From Alteribacter keqinensis (lineage in GTDB: Bacteria; Bacillota; Bacilli; Bacillales; Salisediminibacteriaceae), in the NCBI RefSeq assembly GCF_003710255.1, contig NZ_RHIB01000001.1:1488001-1552000 (forward strand): a stretch of 64,000 bases of DNA, in the 5' to 3' direction. A program made the translations under genes and the position numbers. Below the pieces are notes generated by a model, which had not been told where the DNA came from, ran no database searches, and saw only the letters and a list, made by a program, of their open reading frames with translations. Positions 24,845 to 33,533 of the stretch are shown one piece after another (position 1 is the first letter of the stretch; each line of letters begins with the position of its first letter).

Positions 24845-26278
24845 CTATTTTCCGCTTTTAGCCATCTGACGTGCAGGAGGAGCATGGATTGCTTTACCAG
24901 TCAGTCCTTCCACAGCTTCGAGCCAGTTCTCATTCAGACTTGGGTGCGGATAATAAGGATAGCTTAAATCCTCATCTCTCGCTGCCATTTCAAGGGCGGT
25001 AACGCCGTTGGAGATAAGCTCAACAGCTCCCTTGCCGATCGCATGAAACCCTAACAGAACATCGTTCGTCTCATCCACCACGATTTTTGTTTTTCCATCT
25101 TTGCTGCCGGTAATGCTTGCAAACCCGTTTCCACCTGATGCAAATTCGCTTATCTTCACCGAGTATCCCTGCTCTTTTGCCTCGGCTTCTGTTAAACCGA
25201 CCGAAGCTACAGGAGGGTTCGTATGAGCCACTTTCGGAATAAAATGAAGATCAAAAGCCGACTGTCTGCCCCCGGCGTTTTCTGCTGCCACTTTCCCCTG
25301 TTTAAGGGCTTTGATGGCAAGTGGCGGACCAGGTGTAATATCACCGACTGCGTAAATGGAAGGAACATTGGTCTGTGCCCGGTCGCTCACTTCAATATAG
25401 CCTTCCTCGTTCACTTCCACGCCGGCCCTGTCGAGACCGAGATCCCGAATACGGGGCCTTGGAACAGAAGAAACAAATACATGACTTGCTGTTAGTTCTT
25501 CTCTTCCTTTTGCCGATTCATAGCTGAGTAAAGCCCCGTCCCCATCATTTTCAACGGATGTAACTCTCGCTTTTTTCACAACAGCGATTTTTTGCTTTTT
25601 CATTACTCTTAAAAGTTCCTTATCAATACTCACATCGAATCCGAAGCTGTCCGTTTCCAGCAGCACGGTCACACTCGCCCCGAGCTCCCGGTAGCCAAAC
25701 GCGGCCTCCAGGGCAATATAGTCGCTGCCTGACACGATGAGGTGCTCAGGTACTGTTTCGAGTTTGAATACCGATGTGGTATCCAGGATACACTTGTGGT
25801 CAGGTTTGGCCCAAATCGGGGCTTCATACATGCTGCCGGTTGCCAGTATCACTTGCTTAAATCGGTACGTATCAAATTGGTGACCGTGTTCCACACCAAT
25901 TCTGTCTTCAGATAAAAATGACGCTTCCCCATAAATGACATCGATTTTGTGAGTTTTACACAACGCTTCGACCCCTTTTCGGAGGCCTGTGACAACCTGA
26001 TCGCGCCATGCGTGCATCTGATCGAAGTGAAAAGTCACTTCCCCAGTCTGGATTCCAAACCGGGAAACCTTCCGTGTATCAGCCAGGGTGGACGTGCTGT
26101 GTGTGAAGATTTTCGATGGGATACATCCTTCATTGAGACACACGCCCCCGAGATGTTTTTTTTCAACCAAGGTCACATCAAGACCCATCTGGGCTGCGCG
26201 GATTGCTGCAGAATAGCCCCCGGGTCCGCCCCCGATGACAATGAGATCTCTTTCCTGAACCAGTTCTCCCACAACCAT
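24845..26278 (-). CDS. lpdA: Dihydrolipoyl dehydrogenase (E3)
   Basis: FAD/NAD flavoprotein that reoxidises the lipoyl arms of the 2-oxoacid dehydrogenase complex. The 477 residues contain the FAD motif GGGPGGYSAAIRAAQMG near 16, the redox disulfide CLNEGCIPSK near 47, the NAD motif SGSDYIALEAAFGYRELG near 184, AVGDITPGPPLA near 310, and the catalytic HPHPSLNE near 444. The GSDYIALE segment departs from the usual GGGxIGxE. It starts immediately after the E2 stop (TAA ATG), with GGAG nine bases upstream, and is the last gene of the operon. Confidence 0.95.
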   Translation of the reverse strand: MVVGELVQERDLIVIGGGPGGYSAAIRAAQMGLDVTLVEKKHLGGVCLNEGCIPSKIFTHSTSTLADTRKVSRFGIQTGEVTFHFDQMHAWRDQVVTGLRKGVEALCKTHKIDVIYGEASFLSEDRIGVEHGHQFDTYRFKQVILATGSMYEAPIWAKPDHKCILDTTSVFKLETVPEHLIVSGSDYIALEAAFGYRELGASVTVLLETDSFGFDVSIDKELLRVMKKQKIAVVKKARVTSVENDGDGALLSYESAKGREELTASHVFVSSVPRPRIRDLGLDRAGVEVNEEGYIEVSDRAQTNVPSIYAVGDITPGPPLAIKALKQGKVAAENAGGRQSAFDLHFIPKVAHTNPPVASVGLTEAEAKEQGYSVKISEFASGGNGFASITGSKDGKTKIVVDETNDVLLGFHAIGKGAVELISNGVTALEMAARDEDLSYPYYPHPSLNENWLEAVEGLTGKAIHAPPARQMAKSGK

Positions 26279-27538
26279 TTACATCATCTCCAGCATCATC
26301 TTAGTAGGATTTTCAATAAATTCTGCAAATCGGCTTGTAAAAGCAACAGCTGTGGCGCCGTCTGCAACCCGGTGGTCAAAACTCATACTCATGTTCATCA
26401 TCTGGCGGATCACAATCTCATCATCGATCACAACCGGCATTTTCTTCGTTTTATGAAAAGCAACAAGAGCTACTTCCGGGTGGTTGATAATCGGTGTCGC
26501 ACCTGTACTTCCCAGAGGTCCAACATTACTTACCGTAAACGTTCCTCCTGAGAGGTCTTTTTTGCTGAGCTTATTTTCTTTAGCGAGCTTCATGACACGC
26601 TTCATCTCATCGTTAATCCCTGTAATGGACAGCCGGTCAGCTCCCTGCACGACAGGAACAATAAGGCCTTCATCTGTATCTGCGGCAAGACCGATATTGT
26701 ACTCCTCTTTGAGCACGATTTCCTCTTTTTCTTCATCGAGGACAGCGTTGAATACAGGGTATTCCTTTAAGGCAAAAACAAGGGCTTTAATAAAGAAGGA
26801 TGCTACACTTACAGGTTTGATCCCTTCTGCCTTCAGCTCTTCACGAAGCTTCATGACATTTGTGACATCCACTTCATCAAAATGGGTAACGTGAGGAATT
26901 GTCATAAGGGAGTGCGTCATTTTCTTTCCGATCTGCTTGCGCCGTCCGCGGTAAGGAATCGTCTTTCCGGCACGGACAGGAGCAGCTTCTTCCTTTTTCT
27001 CTGAGACCGGTTCTGTGGTTTGCTGCGCTTCCTCATGGGAGGTCTCCTCAACTGTCTTTGAGGGTCCTTCTTTCATAAAACGGAATACATCTTCGTCCGT
27101 TACCCGTCCTGCAGGGCCGGTTCCGGAGACCTGTTCAATATCCACCTTGTTTTCAAGCGCAATTCGTCTTGTATACGGAGTGGCAAGAACCCGTTCTGAC
27201 TGTCTTTCGGCCCGGCCTTTGTTGATTTTGATTGTAAAAGAAACAGGTTCTTCTTTTTCCTGTGAGGCCTTGCTTTCGTGAGGTGTTACAGCAGCCCCCT
27301 CTTTTTCAAGAACAATGACCGTTGTCCCGACGGTAACAACTTCTCCCACTTCAGCAAGGATTTCTTTTACCGTCCCGGCTACCGGGGATGGAAGTTCGGC
27401 GCTCACTTTATCTGTCTGTACTTCAACAAGCGGCTGATCGATTTTCACATGATCGCCTACATTCACAAGGTACTGGGTAATTTCTCCTTCAGTCATTCCT
27501 TCTCCTACATCGTGCAGTTTTACTTCGACCATAGCCAT
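26279..27538 (-). CDS. Dihydrolipoamide acyltransferase (E2) of 2-oxoacid dehydrogenase
   Basis: Core of the complex, carrying acyl groups from E1 to CoA. The 419 residues show one lipoyl domain (about 1-80; lipoyl lysine in EVQTDKVSAELPSP near 46), a Pro/Glu-rich linker, the peripheral-subunit-binding domain (ATPYTRRIALENKVDIEQVSG near 119, then TDEDVFRFM) and the catalytic domain with SFDHRVADGATA near 390. Single-lipoyl E2s of this kind are typical of branched-chain or acetoin-type complexes. Here the neighbour is a phenylalanine-type dehydrogenase, so phenylpyruvate is a likely substrate (inference). Nine bases separate it from E1beta. Confidence 0.93.
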   Translation of the reverse strand: MAMVEVKLHDVGEGMTEGEITQYLVNVGDHVKIDQPLVEVQTDKVSAELPSPVAGTVKEILAEVGEVVTVGTTVIVLEKEGAAVTPHESKASQEKEEPVSFTIKINKGRAERQSERVLATPYTRRIALENKVDIEQVSGTGPAGRVTDEDVFRFMKEGPSKTVEETSHEEAQQTTEPVSEKKEEAAPVRAGKTIPYRGRRKQIGKKMTHSLMTIPHVTHFDEVDVTNVMKLREELKAEGIKPVSVASFFIKALVFALKEYPVFNAVLDEEKEEIVLKEEYNIGLAADTDEGLIVPVVQGADRLSITGINDEMKRVMKLAKENKLSKKDLSGGTFTVSNVGPLGSTGATPIINHPEVALVAFHKTKKMPVVIDDEIVIRQMMNMSMSFDHRVADGATAVAFTSRFAEFIENPTKMMLEMM

Positions 27539-27546
27539 TCCCCCTC

Positions 27547-28554
27547 CTAAAACGTGACCGCTTCTTTAATTGCGTGCTTCACTCGTGCCGGTGTTGGCAG
27601 ATATTCTTCTTCCAGGGCAAAAAACGGAAATGGCGCATCAAATCCTGCCACTTTTGTCATTGGTGCACGAAGATATAAAAAAGCTTCATCATTAATCAGC
27701 GCCATCACATCATTGCCGGCGCCTCCTGTTTCAGGAGCTTCATGAATAATAACGACCCGTCCGGTTTTTTTGACAGACTCAACGATCGTTTCCCGGTCCA
27801 GGGGATACAGCGTTCTAAGATCGAGAAGTTCACAGGAAACGCCGTCCCCGGACATTTGTTCAACTGCTTTCTGGGCAACGCTCACCATGTTTCCCCAGGC
27901 AATAACCGTCACATCCTCACCTTCAGTGAGCGTTGCGGCTTTGCCGATTTCAACCGTATATTTAGATTCAGGCACATCTGCTTTAAAAGCCCGGTAGCTC
28001 CTCATCGGTTCCATAAACAATACCGGATCCGGATCTTCAATGGCTGCGATTAACAGTCCTTTTGCATCGTACGGATTTGAAGGCACCACTACTTTAATCC
28101 CCGGCATGTGTGTAAAAAGAGCCTCTACACTGTCCGAATGAATCTCAGGTGCCCGGATGCCGCCCCCGTATGGTGCCCGGATGACCATTGGCACACTGAA
28201 CTTGCTCATGGTTCTGCTGCGGATCCTTGAAGCATGGGTCATGATCTGCTCATAAGCAGGATAAACAAACCCGAGAAACTGCATTTCTGCAATCGGGCGG
28301 AACCCGTTAATGGCAAGACCGATGCTCGTACCGACAATACCTGCTTCCGCAAGGGGGGTGTCAATCACACGGTCTTCACCGAATTCATGGACAAGGCCTT
28401 CAGTTGCTCTGAACACACCGCCATTTTGTCCCACGTCCTCACCAAGCACGAGAATGTCGTCATGTTCTTTCATCATCGTCCTCATCCCGTCCGTTACAGC
28501 CTGAACGAGAGTCAGTTTATTTGTCTTTACTTCAGTCATCGTTTTTGTGGTCAT
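27547..28554 (-). CDS. 2-oxoacid dehydrogenase E1 subunit beta
   Basis: Beta half of the thiamine diphosphate-dependent decarboxylase. The 335 residues match the family (ILVLGEDVGQNGGVFRAT near 35, DTPLAEAGIVGTSIGLA near 64, PYGGGIRAPEIHSDSVEA near 128 and the C-terminal transketolase domain with GRVVIIHEAPETGGAG near 263). The start overlaps the E1alpha stop as ATGA. Sequence alone does not tell pyruvate, branched-chain or aryl-pyruvate use apart. Confidence 0.93.
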   Translation of the reverse strand: MTTKTMTEVKTNKLTLVQAVTDGMRTMMKEHDDILVLGEDVGQNGGVFRATEGLVHEFGEDRVIDTPLAEAGIVGTSIGLAINGFRPIAEMQFLGFVYPAYEQIMTHASRIRSRTMSKFSVPMVIRAPYGGGIRAPEIHSDSVEALFTHMPGIKVVVPSNPYDAKGLLIAAIEDPDPVLFMEPMRSYRAFKADVPESKYTVEIGKAATLTEGEDVTVIAWGNMVSVAQKAVEQMSGDGVSCELLDLRTLYPLDRETIVESVKKTGRVVIIHEAPETGGAGNDVMALINDEAFLYLRAPMTKVAGFDAPFPFFALEEEYLPTPARVKHAIKEAVTF

Positions 28555-29624
28555 ACCGTTTCACCCCGTTTTTGAGATAGGTACGCTTCTTTTTGCCGCT
28601 CCAGGGGCCAGACAGGCTCCTTGAATACGTGATCAAAAATATCGTTCACGTCAGGCTCAGGGTAATTTTCCATTTCCCATACAGCTTTTTCAATCTCTTC
28701 GTCACACTGCTTTAACACCTGTTCCATCCAGGCCGCGTCCCACATACCCTGTTTTTCCATATACCGCTCCAGTCTCAGGAGAGGATCAATTTGATTCCGC
28801 TTTTCAAGGCTCAGTTCCTGGTCCCGGTATTTAGTCGGGTCATCGGCTGTCGTGTGAGCCCCGTACCGCCATGTAACAGCTTCAATGAGTGTCGGCCCTT
28901 CACCCCTGCGTGCTTTTTCAATCGCTTTTTGTGTTTCAAAGTACACAGCAAACACATCGTTCCCATCCACTCGTACTGAATCCATATCGTAGGCAAGCCC
29001 TTTTTGGGCAATGGTTTTGGAGTTCATTTGCTTCTCGATCGGGACACTGATGGCATACCCGTTGTTCTGGTTAAAAAAGACGACCGGTGCTTTAAAGACA
29101 CTGGCAAAGTTCAGCCCTTCATGAAAATCCCCTTCACTCGTCGCTCCGTCACCGAAATAGGCAATGGCAACACGGTCTGTGCCTTTTCTTTTTTCAGCCA
29201 GGGCTGCCCCTGTAGCATGGGGGAGCTGTGTGGCGATCGGAACCGCCGGCGGGAATATGTTTTTTCCATCCGGTGGCACACACCCTTCGACACGGCCTTT
29301 CCAATAAAGCATGATCGTTGAAACAGAGTGCCCGAATGTAAGTGTTGCAGCATGATCCCTGTATGTCGGAAACATCCAGTCTCCTTCTCCAAGGGCCGAG
29401 GCACTGCCAACCTGGGCCGCTTCCTGTCCTTCGAATGGTGCATAGGTACCGATTCTTCCCTGCCGCTGGAGGTTCACGCTCTTTTTATCGAGCGTTCGGG
29501 CTCTGAGCATTTTCTTGTACATTTCTTTAATCAACTCTTCTGTCAGGTGATACGATGAATCAGTGAGGTTTCCCTCTCCATCCATGACCTGCCTGATTGG
29601 GAACTTGTTTTCCATTTCTGTCAT
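28551..29624 (-). CDS. 2-oxoacid dehydrogenase E1 subunit alpha
   Basis: Alpha half, which binds thiamine diphosphate and decarboxylates the 2-oxoacid. The 357 residues contain the ThDP/Mg motif GDGATSEGDFHEGLNFA near 165 ending in the NN of FFNQNNGYAIS, the RYGAHTTADDPTKY phosphorylation-loop equivalent near 262, and an N-terminal LQRQGRIGTYAPFEGQEAA. The character is PdhA-like. The start ATG 29624 has GGAGG seven bases upstream. It lies 22 bases after the phenylalanine dehydrogenase gene in one operon. Confidence 0.93.
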   Translation of the reverse strand: MTEMENKFPIRQVMDGEGNLTDSSYHLTEELIKEMYKKMLRARTLDKKSVNLQRQGRIGTYAPFEGQEAAQVGSASALGEGDWMFPTYRDHAATLTFGHSVSTIMLYWKGRVEGCVPPDGKNIFPPAVPIATQLPHATGAALAEKRKGTDRVAIAYFGDGATSEGDFHEGLNFASVFKAPVVFFNQNNGYAISVPIEKQMNSKTIAQKGLAYDMDSVRVDGNDVFAVYFETQKAIEKARRGEGPTLIEAVTWRYGAHTTADDPTKYRDQELSLEKRNQIDPLLRLERYMEKQGMWDAAWMEQVLKQCDEEIEKAVWEMENYPEPDVNDIFDHVFKEPVWPLERQKEAYLSQKRGETV

Positions 29625-29646
29625 CTTAATCCCTCCAAAGGCTTTT

Positions 29647-30753
29647 TTAATTGCGCACTTGCCACTTCAACCGTTTATTATGAGAAAAAAAGCTGTTTCG
29701 TTTTTTGCGGCTTTCGATCCTTGCTTCGCAAAAGTCATTTGCCGCCTCATGGGTGGAAATACCCCGGATGTCTGATTGCAGGTAAATTTCTGTGAGTGTT
29801 TCATAAATCGCCTTCGTGCCCCGGAGAACACGTTCTTTATTAGGTCCGTACAGTTCATCTGCCACCTGGATAAGACCGCCGCTGTTCACGATGTAATCCG
29901 GTCCGTAAAGAATTCCCCGGTCACGAAGCATATCTGCGTGTTTCATATGAAGAAGCTGGTTGTTTGCAGAGCCTACAATAGCTTCAAACTTAAAGCGGCC
30001 GATGGTTTCATCATTAATAATGCCTCCGAGGGCACACGGGACGAAGATATCTGCTTCTGCCTCGTAAATATCAGGACCCGCAACGATTTTGACACTTCCC
30101 CCGAGCTGTTCGGAGCGCATGCTGATTTCCAGAAGCGCTTCCTGATTAATGTCTGAAACAAACAGCTTGGCCCCTTCTGCAAGAAGGGCTTCGGCTACTT
30201 TAAACCCGACTTTTCCAAGACCTTGAATGGCGTAACGCTTCCCTGCAAGAGAATCAGTTCCGTAAAGCATTTTGCACGTGGCTTTAAGACCGTAAATAAC
30301 CCCCAGGGATGTCGGTACAGATGAATCCCCGCTGCCTCCGTAGGCTTCCGGAACACCGACAATGCAGTTCGTTTCTTTTCTTGCATGAACAAAATCGTCC
30401 GGGGTCGTTCCCATATCTGTTCCTGTATAAAAACGTCCGTTCAATGATTCTACAAACTGTCCGAATGCCCTGAACAATTCCGGCGACCGGTCTGTGTCCG
30501 GATCTCCGATTATGACCGCCTTTCCCCCTCCGAAATCAACGTCTGCTGCGGCACATTTGTAAGTCATCCCTTTTGACAGCCGGAGTACATCCTCAAGTGC
30601 CTCATCCACATTTGCATACGGCCGCATACGGCATCCGCCCAGCGCCGGGCCGAGTGTTGTATTATGTATGGCAATAATTGCTTGTAACCCTGTGTCTTCA
30701 TCGTTACAGAACACCACCTGCTCGTGTTCACTGATTTTTTCAAATGATAGCAT
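29647..30753 (-). CDS. Phenylalanine dehydrogenase (Glu/Leu/Phe/Val family)
   Basis: NAD-dependent oxidative deamination of an amino acid to its 2-oxoacid. In 368 residues the dinucleotide motif ([16 protein letters not shown] near 187) and catalytic lysines ([19 protein letters not shown] near 63-81) are those of the Leu/Phe branch. Several stretches agree with the phenylalanine dehydrogenases of Lysinibacillus sphaericus and B. badius as I remember them and not with leucine dehydrogenase: [52 protein letters not shown], and the tail [18 protein letters not shown] therefore prefer phenylalanine over leucine as substrate. The start ATG 30753 follows AAAAGGGGG. It is preceded by a perfect cre site. 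Confidence 0.85.
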   Translation of the reverse strand: MLSFEKISEHEQVVFCNDEDTGLQAIIAIHNTTLGPALGGCRMRPYANVDEALEDVLRLSKGMTYKCAAADVDFGGGKAVIIGDPDTDRSPELFRAFGQFVESLNGRFYTGTDMGTTPDDFVHARKETNCIVGVPEAYGGSGDSSVPTSLGVIYGLKATCKMLYGTDSLAGKRYAIQGLGKVGFKVAEALLAEGAKLFVSDINQEALLEISMRSEQLGGSVKIVAGPDIYEAEADIFVPCALGGIINDETIGRFKFEAIVGSANNQLLHMKHADMLRDRGILYGPDYIVNSGGLIQVADELYGPNKERVLRGTKAIYETLTEIYLQSDIRGISTHEAANDFCEARIESRKKRNSFFSHNKRLKWQVRN

Positions 30754-30814
30754 CGGTCTGCCCCCTTTTATACACCCTTTGAGAGTCTTCTAATCTCTTT
30801 AGTACAGCAAAGTA

Positions 30815-30829
30815 AGTAAGCGCTTTCAT
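30815..30829 (-). promoter_or_regulatory. CcpA cre site upstream of phenylalanine dehydrogenase
   Basis: Read on the minus strand, ATGAAAGCGCTTACT fits every position of the Bacillus cre consensus WTGNAANCGNWNNCW. It lies just after the thioesterase stop codon and about 62 bases before the dehydrogenase start. It may block an internal promoter or act as a roadblock within the operon. Confidence 0.75.
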
Positions 30830-30831
30830 AA

Positions 30832-31236
30832 TCAGACAGACTTGGTTCTTGCCTGCTCGATTTTCTCCCTCAGGTCTTTTTTCGGTAAAATAAACTGTGT
30901 AACTTCCCCTTTTCCTGCAAAGGTGTCGCCGTGCTTCACTTCAAGCTCACAAACAATTTTATTTTTGACCAGTTCCGTGAGCGTTGCTTTGACAGTGAGG
31001 TGCTCTCCTGCAGGTGTGGGCGATAAATGCCTGACTTTCACATCAGCCCCGATTCCTTCTTCGTGCTCTTCGATGTAAGGCAGAATGATCTGTCTCGCTG
31101 CCCATTCCATATGATAGACCATCGTCACTGTTGAATAGGCCGGATGAACAACGTTTCCCTCAAATTGCGCATACATTTCAGGCGTGACAACCACATCGAT
31201 TGCCGCCTCCTGTCCTACTTTCATACCCGGTTTCAT
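30832..31236 (-). CDS. FlK-like hot-dog thioesterase
   Basis: A 134-residue single hot-dog domain resembling fluoroacetyl-CoA thioesterase-type proteins: MKPGMKVGQEAAIDVVVTPE, then QFEGNVVHPAYSTVTMVYHM, then LTELVKNKIVCELEVKHGD and a C-terminal TQFILPKKDLREK. It probably hydrolyses a short or aryl acyl-CoA. As first gene of the phenylalanine dehydrogenase/oxoacid dehydrogenase operon it may release CoA from phenylacetyl-CoA or from a dead-end thioester, as PaaI does in other bacteria (inference). The ATG at 31236 has AAAAGGAGG upstream. Confidence 0.8.
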   Translation of the reverse strand: MKPGMKVGQEAAIDVVVTPEMYAQFEGNVVHPAYSTVTMVYHMEWAARQIILPYIEEHEEGIGADVKVRHLSPTPAGEHLTVKATLTELVKNKIVCELEVKHGDTFAGKGEVTQFILPKKDLREKIEQARTKSV

Positions 31237-31270
31237 CCCTTAACCTCCTTTTCATGGAAATGACGATTCT

Positions 31271-31307
31271 ATAACGTTAGAATAACACCGCGTTATAAAA
31301 ACGTCAA
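31271..31307 (-). promoter_or_regulatory. Promoter and putative operator of the phenylalanine catabolic operon
   Basis: On the minus strand TTGACG (31302-31307), 17 bases, TATTCT (31279-31284). Directly after the -10 comes AACGTTAT (31271-31278), and ATAACG in the spacer faces it as an inverted half-site. The same octamer follows the -10 of the paaA promoter. A TetR- or PaaX-type repressor could bind here; which one is not known. Confidence 0.7.
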
Positions 31308-31500
31308 TTACATTTCACAATTTTCAGAATCGCGGGATAAAATGCTAAGAAAATACTTCAGAAGAATACAGGTACAAAAAAAGCTGAGAACATTTCTGTT
31401 CTCAACCGTATTTCTGCTTCTGATTTTGTATTGTTTGTTTAAAAGGTTATTACTAATTTGGTCAACCACACACACTAATTGCGAATATGGTTGAAGCATA

Positions 31501-31548
31501 CGTGCCCTTGGGGGTGCCGGCAAGCCTCACAGAAGTTTCGGGCACTAC
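31501..31548. repeat. Truncated intergenic repeat
   Basis: A block with GGGGGTGCCGGCAAGCCTC and AGAAGTTTCGGGCACT, related to 44648-44706 and more distantly to the element at 3278. The rest of 31308-31703 is AT-rich and shows no gene that I can support. Confidence 0.45.
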
Positions 31549-31703
31549 CGCTTCATCATTACTATTATAAAAGCAACATTGTTTTCGAAAACAGCCTATG
31601 TTTATTACCTGCAGTTCCTGCGCTTTTCACTGTGCCCCTTTTGAGCCGCTGACATCCCGCATTCCTCAACATACTAAAAGCATTGCCATTTTGGAAAGAA
31701 GGA

Positions 31704-32657
31704 TTACCTTTTTACATTCTGGTTCAACCCTTCTATTACGGTTCTGTATTGTTCCATCATCAGGTTGAGAAGCTCTTTAACTGTTGGGACATCACGTATG
31801 AGACCTGCAATCTGACCGCCGTTGATATGCCCTTCAGCAAGCTTCCCTTCCAATGCTCCCCGGATATGGCTTGCTTCATCGGCTATTGTATCAAACTCCT
31901 CCAGAGTCGTCCCTTCTTTTTCAACTTCAGCAAGGAGTGCTGCATAGGGCGTTTTTACGAGCCGTCGTATTTTACCCACTGAGCGGCCTACGATAATCGT
32001 ATCCACATCAGAGGACTCCAGAAGTTTCTTCTTATAAGCCTCGTGGACCAGAGCTTCTTTCGTTGCAATGAATCGAGTACCCATCTGGACACCTTCTGCT
32101 CCGAGGCAAAGGGCTGCAGCGACACCTCTTCCATCACCGATCCCCCCGGCAGCTGCAACCGGCACACTGACAGCATCAGCGATTTGCGGGATGAGTGTCA
32201 TCGTTGTCGTTTCATCATTGGAATTGATACCCGCTGCTTCGTACCCTTCAGCAACAATAATATCAGCGCCTGCTTCTTCTGCTTTAACCGCCTGCTTAAC
32301 AGAGGCGGTAACAACCATCACCGTTACGCCAGCTTCTTTTAAAATTGGAATAATCGGCTTTGGATTCCCCGCTGATAACGAAACAACCGGGACTTTGAGA
32401 TCCAGGACAAGCCTGATCATCTCTTTCACATCGGGCTGTACGCGTATCGGAATATTTACGCAAAACGGACGGTCTGTCAGTTCTTTAATTCTAGCAAGCT
32501 CCATTCTCACGTGATCTGCAGGGAAGGTACCAACGCCGAACGTTCCAAGCCCGCCTGCTTCTGAAATAGACGCAGTAAGTTGTGCATGACTGATATTTCC
32601 CATTCCCCCCTGGATAATTGGGCAGTCGATATGTAATAAATCTGTAAGTCTATTCAT
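31704..32657 (-). CDS. Nitronate monooxygenase/FabK-like flavoprotein
   Basis: FMN-binding TIM barrel of 317 residues: CPIIQGGMGNISHAQL near 12, AGGLGTFGVGTF near 34, PVAAAGGIGDGRGVAAAL near 170, GVQMGTRFIATKEAL near 193. The normal nitronate monooxygenase motif GxEAGGH is replaced by AEGYEAAGINSN, so the catalytic histidine is missing. The protein may be a related oxidoreductase (FabK/YrpB-like) rather than a nitroalkane oxidiser. It is read away from the gamma carbonic anhydrase gene, with its own GAGGAG site before ATG 32657. Confidence 0.83.
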   Translation of the reverse strand: MNRLTDLLHIDCPIIQGGMGNISHAQLTASISEAGGLGTFGVGTFPADHVRMELARIKELTDRPFCVNIPIRVQPDVKEMIRLVLDLKVPVVSLSAGNPKPIIPILKEAGVTVMVVTASVKQAVKAEEAGADIIVAEGYEAAGINSNDETTTMTLIPQIADAVSVPVAAAGGIGDGRGVAAALCLGAEGVQMGTRFIATKEALVHEAYKKKLLESSDVDTIIVGRSVGKIRRLVKTPYAALLAEVEKEGTTLEEFDTIADEASHIRGALEGKLAEGHINGGQIAGLIRDVPTVKELLNLMMEQYRTVIEGLNQNVKR

Positions 32658-32721
32658 CTTTTTTCTCTCCTCGTGAAAAAAATGTTATACTCAGCTTATC
32701 ATAAAAACAGGAGGCGTTCCT

Positions 32722-33237
32722 ATGATTTATCCGTATAATAACAAAACACCGCAAATTGATGAAAGCGTATTCCTTGCTCCCGGATCTCATGTTATTGGTG
32801 ATGTGACGATCGGGAAAGGATCGAGCGTCTGGTTTAATGCCGTCCTCCGGGGGGACGAAGCACCAATTCGTATCGGCGAACGCTGCAACATCCAGGACAA
32901 CTCCACGCTTCACCTGTACAATGAATTTCCTCTTATTTTAGAAGACGAAGTATCGATTGGACATAATGTCATCCTCCACGGATGTACCGTAAGAAAAGGA
33001 TCGCTTATCGGGATGGGTGCAACGATTCTGGACGGTACGGAGATCGGTGAATGGTCACTCATCGGGGCCAACACCTTCATCCCTTCAGGCAAAAAAATCC
33101 CCCCCCGCTCTTTGGTTCTCGGGTCTCCGGGTAAAGTTGTCCGTGAGTTAACAGCTGATGATTTTGCTCTTATCCGTCTGACCATTGATACATATTACCA
33201 GAAGGGCAAGGAATTTAAGGAACAGCTTGTACGCTGA
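32722..33237 (+). CDS. Gamma carbonic anhydrase-like hexapeptide-repeat protein
   Basis: Left-handed parallel beta-helix protein of 171 residues, like B. subtilis YtoA. Hexapeptide turns such as IGDVTIGKGSSVWFNAVLRG are clear, and the three zinc-ligand histidines are present (STLHLYN; IGHNVILHG). The YtoA/CamH type may hydrate CO2. A relative, PaaY, is a thioesterase in phenylacetate clusters, but PaaY is longer at the C-terminus and usually lies inside the paa operon, so I keep the carbonic anhydrase label. ATG 32722 has AGGAGG upstream; a strong terminator follows. Confidence 0.88.
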   Translation: MIYPYNNKTPQIDESVFLAPGSHVIGDVTIGKGSSVWFNAVLRGDEAPIRIGERCNIQDNSTLHLYNEFPLILEDEVSIGHNVILHGCTVRKGSLIGMGATILDGTEIGEWSLIGANTFIPSGKKIPPRSLVLGSPGKVVRELTADDFALIRLTIDTYYQKGKEFKEQLVR

Positions 33238-33242
33238 ATTAA

Positions 33243-33295
33243 CAAAAAGGGCCGCTCCAAAGGTGTGAAAAACATCCTTGGAGCAGCCCTTTTTT
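33243..33295. terminator. Bidirectional terminator after the carbonic anhydrase gene
   Basis: AAAAAGGGC(C)GCTCCAA pairs with TTGGAGC(A)GCCCTTTTT around a 17-base loop; A5 and T5-6 tracts lie on both sides. Confidence 0.85.
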
Positions 33296-33304
33296 AGATG
33301 TATA

Positions 33305-33523
33305 TTACAGCTTGTCCTCATCCAGATGTTCGGCAATCATATCTTCAACGTCGTGCATTTCGTTTACATCGATAAGATCCGTTTCTTCTGCGATTTTTAC
33401 CATTTGAACAGAAAACATAGAATAGTAGTGGTTGCCCTCGGACAAGTCTTCATAAAATTCATTAACAACCGCTCCGTCATGCTCTTCATTTTCAATATCG
33501 TCGAGATGCGGAATTCTCCATTA
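33305..33523 (-). pseudogene. 5'-truncated acidic protein gene next to an IS remnant
   Basis: The minus strand is open from about 33523 to the stop at 33305 and reads PHLDDIENEEHDGAVVNEFY, then EDLSEGNHYYSMFSVQMVKI and ends MIAEHLDEDKL. Codon use is like the surrounding genes, so this is probably a real C-terminal part (about 70 residues) of a small acidic protein. No start is available: the frame ends at the boundary with the transposase fragment. I do not recognise the family. Confidence 0.5.
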
Positions 33524-33533
33524 GGAGGATGAC

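Noticed and set aside
24845-29624. Housekeeping pyruvate dehydrogenase operon (pdhABCD)
   Set aside because: E1alpha is PdhA-like, but the complex is in one operon with an amino acid dehydrogenase and a thioesterase and lies in the inserted catabolic region; a catabolic aryl or branched-chain 2-oxoacid role is more likely, though not proven.
29647-30753. Leucine dehydrogenase (bcd) call
   Set aside because: Several segments and the C-terminal tail match remembered Bacillus phenylalanine dehydrogenases better than leucine dehydrogenase; kept as the main alternative.
32722-33237. PaaY thioesterase call for the hexapeptide protein
   Set aside because: Too short at the C-terminus and outside the paa operon; YtoA-type gamma carbonic anhydrase fits better.
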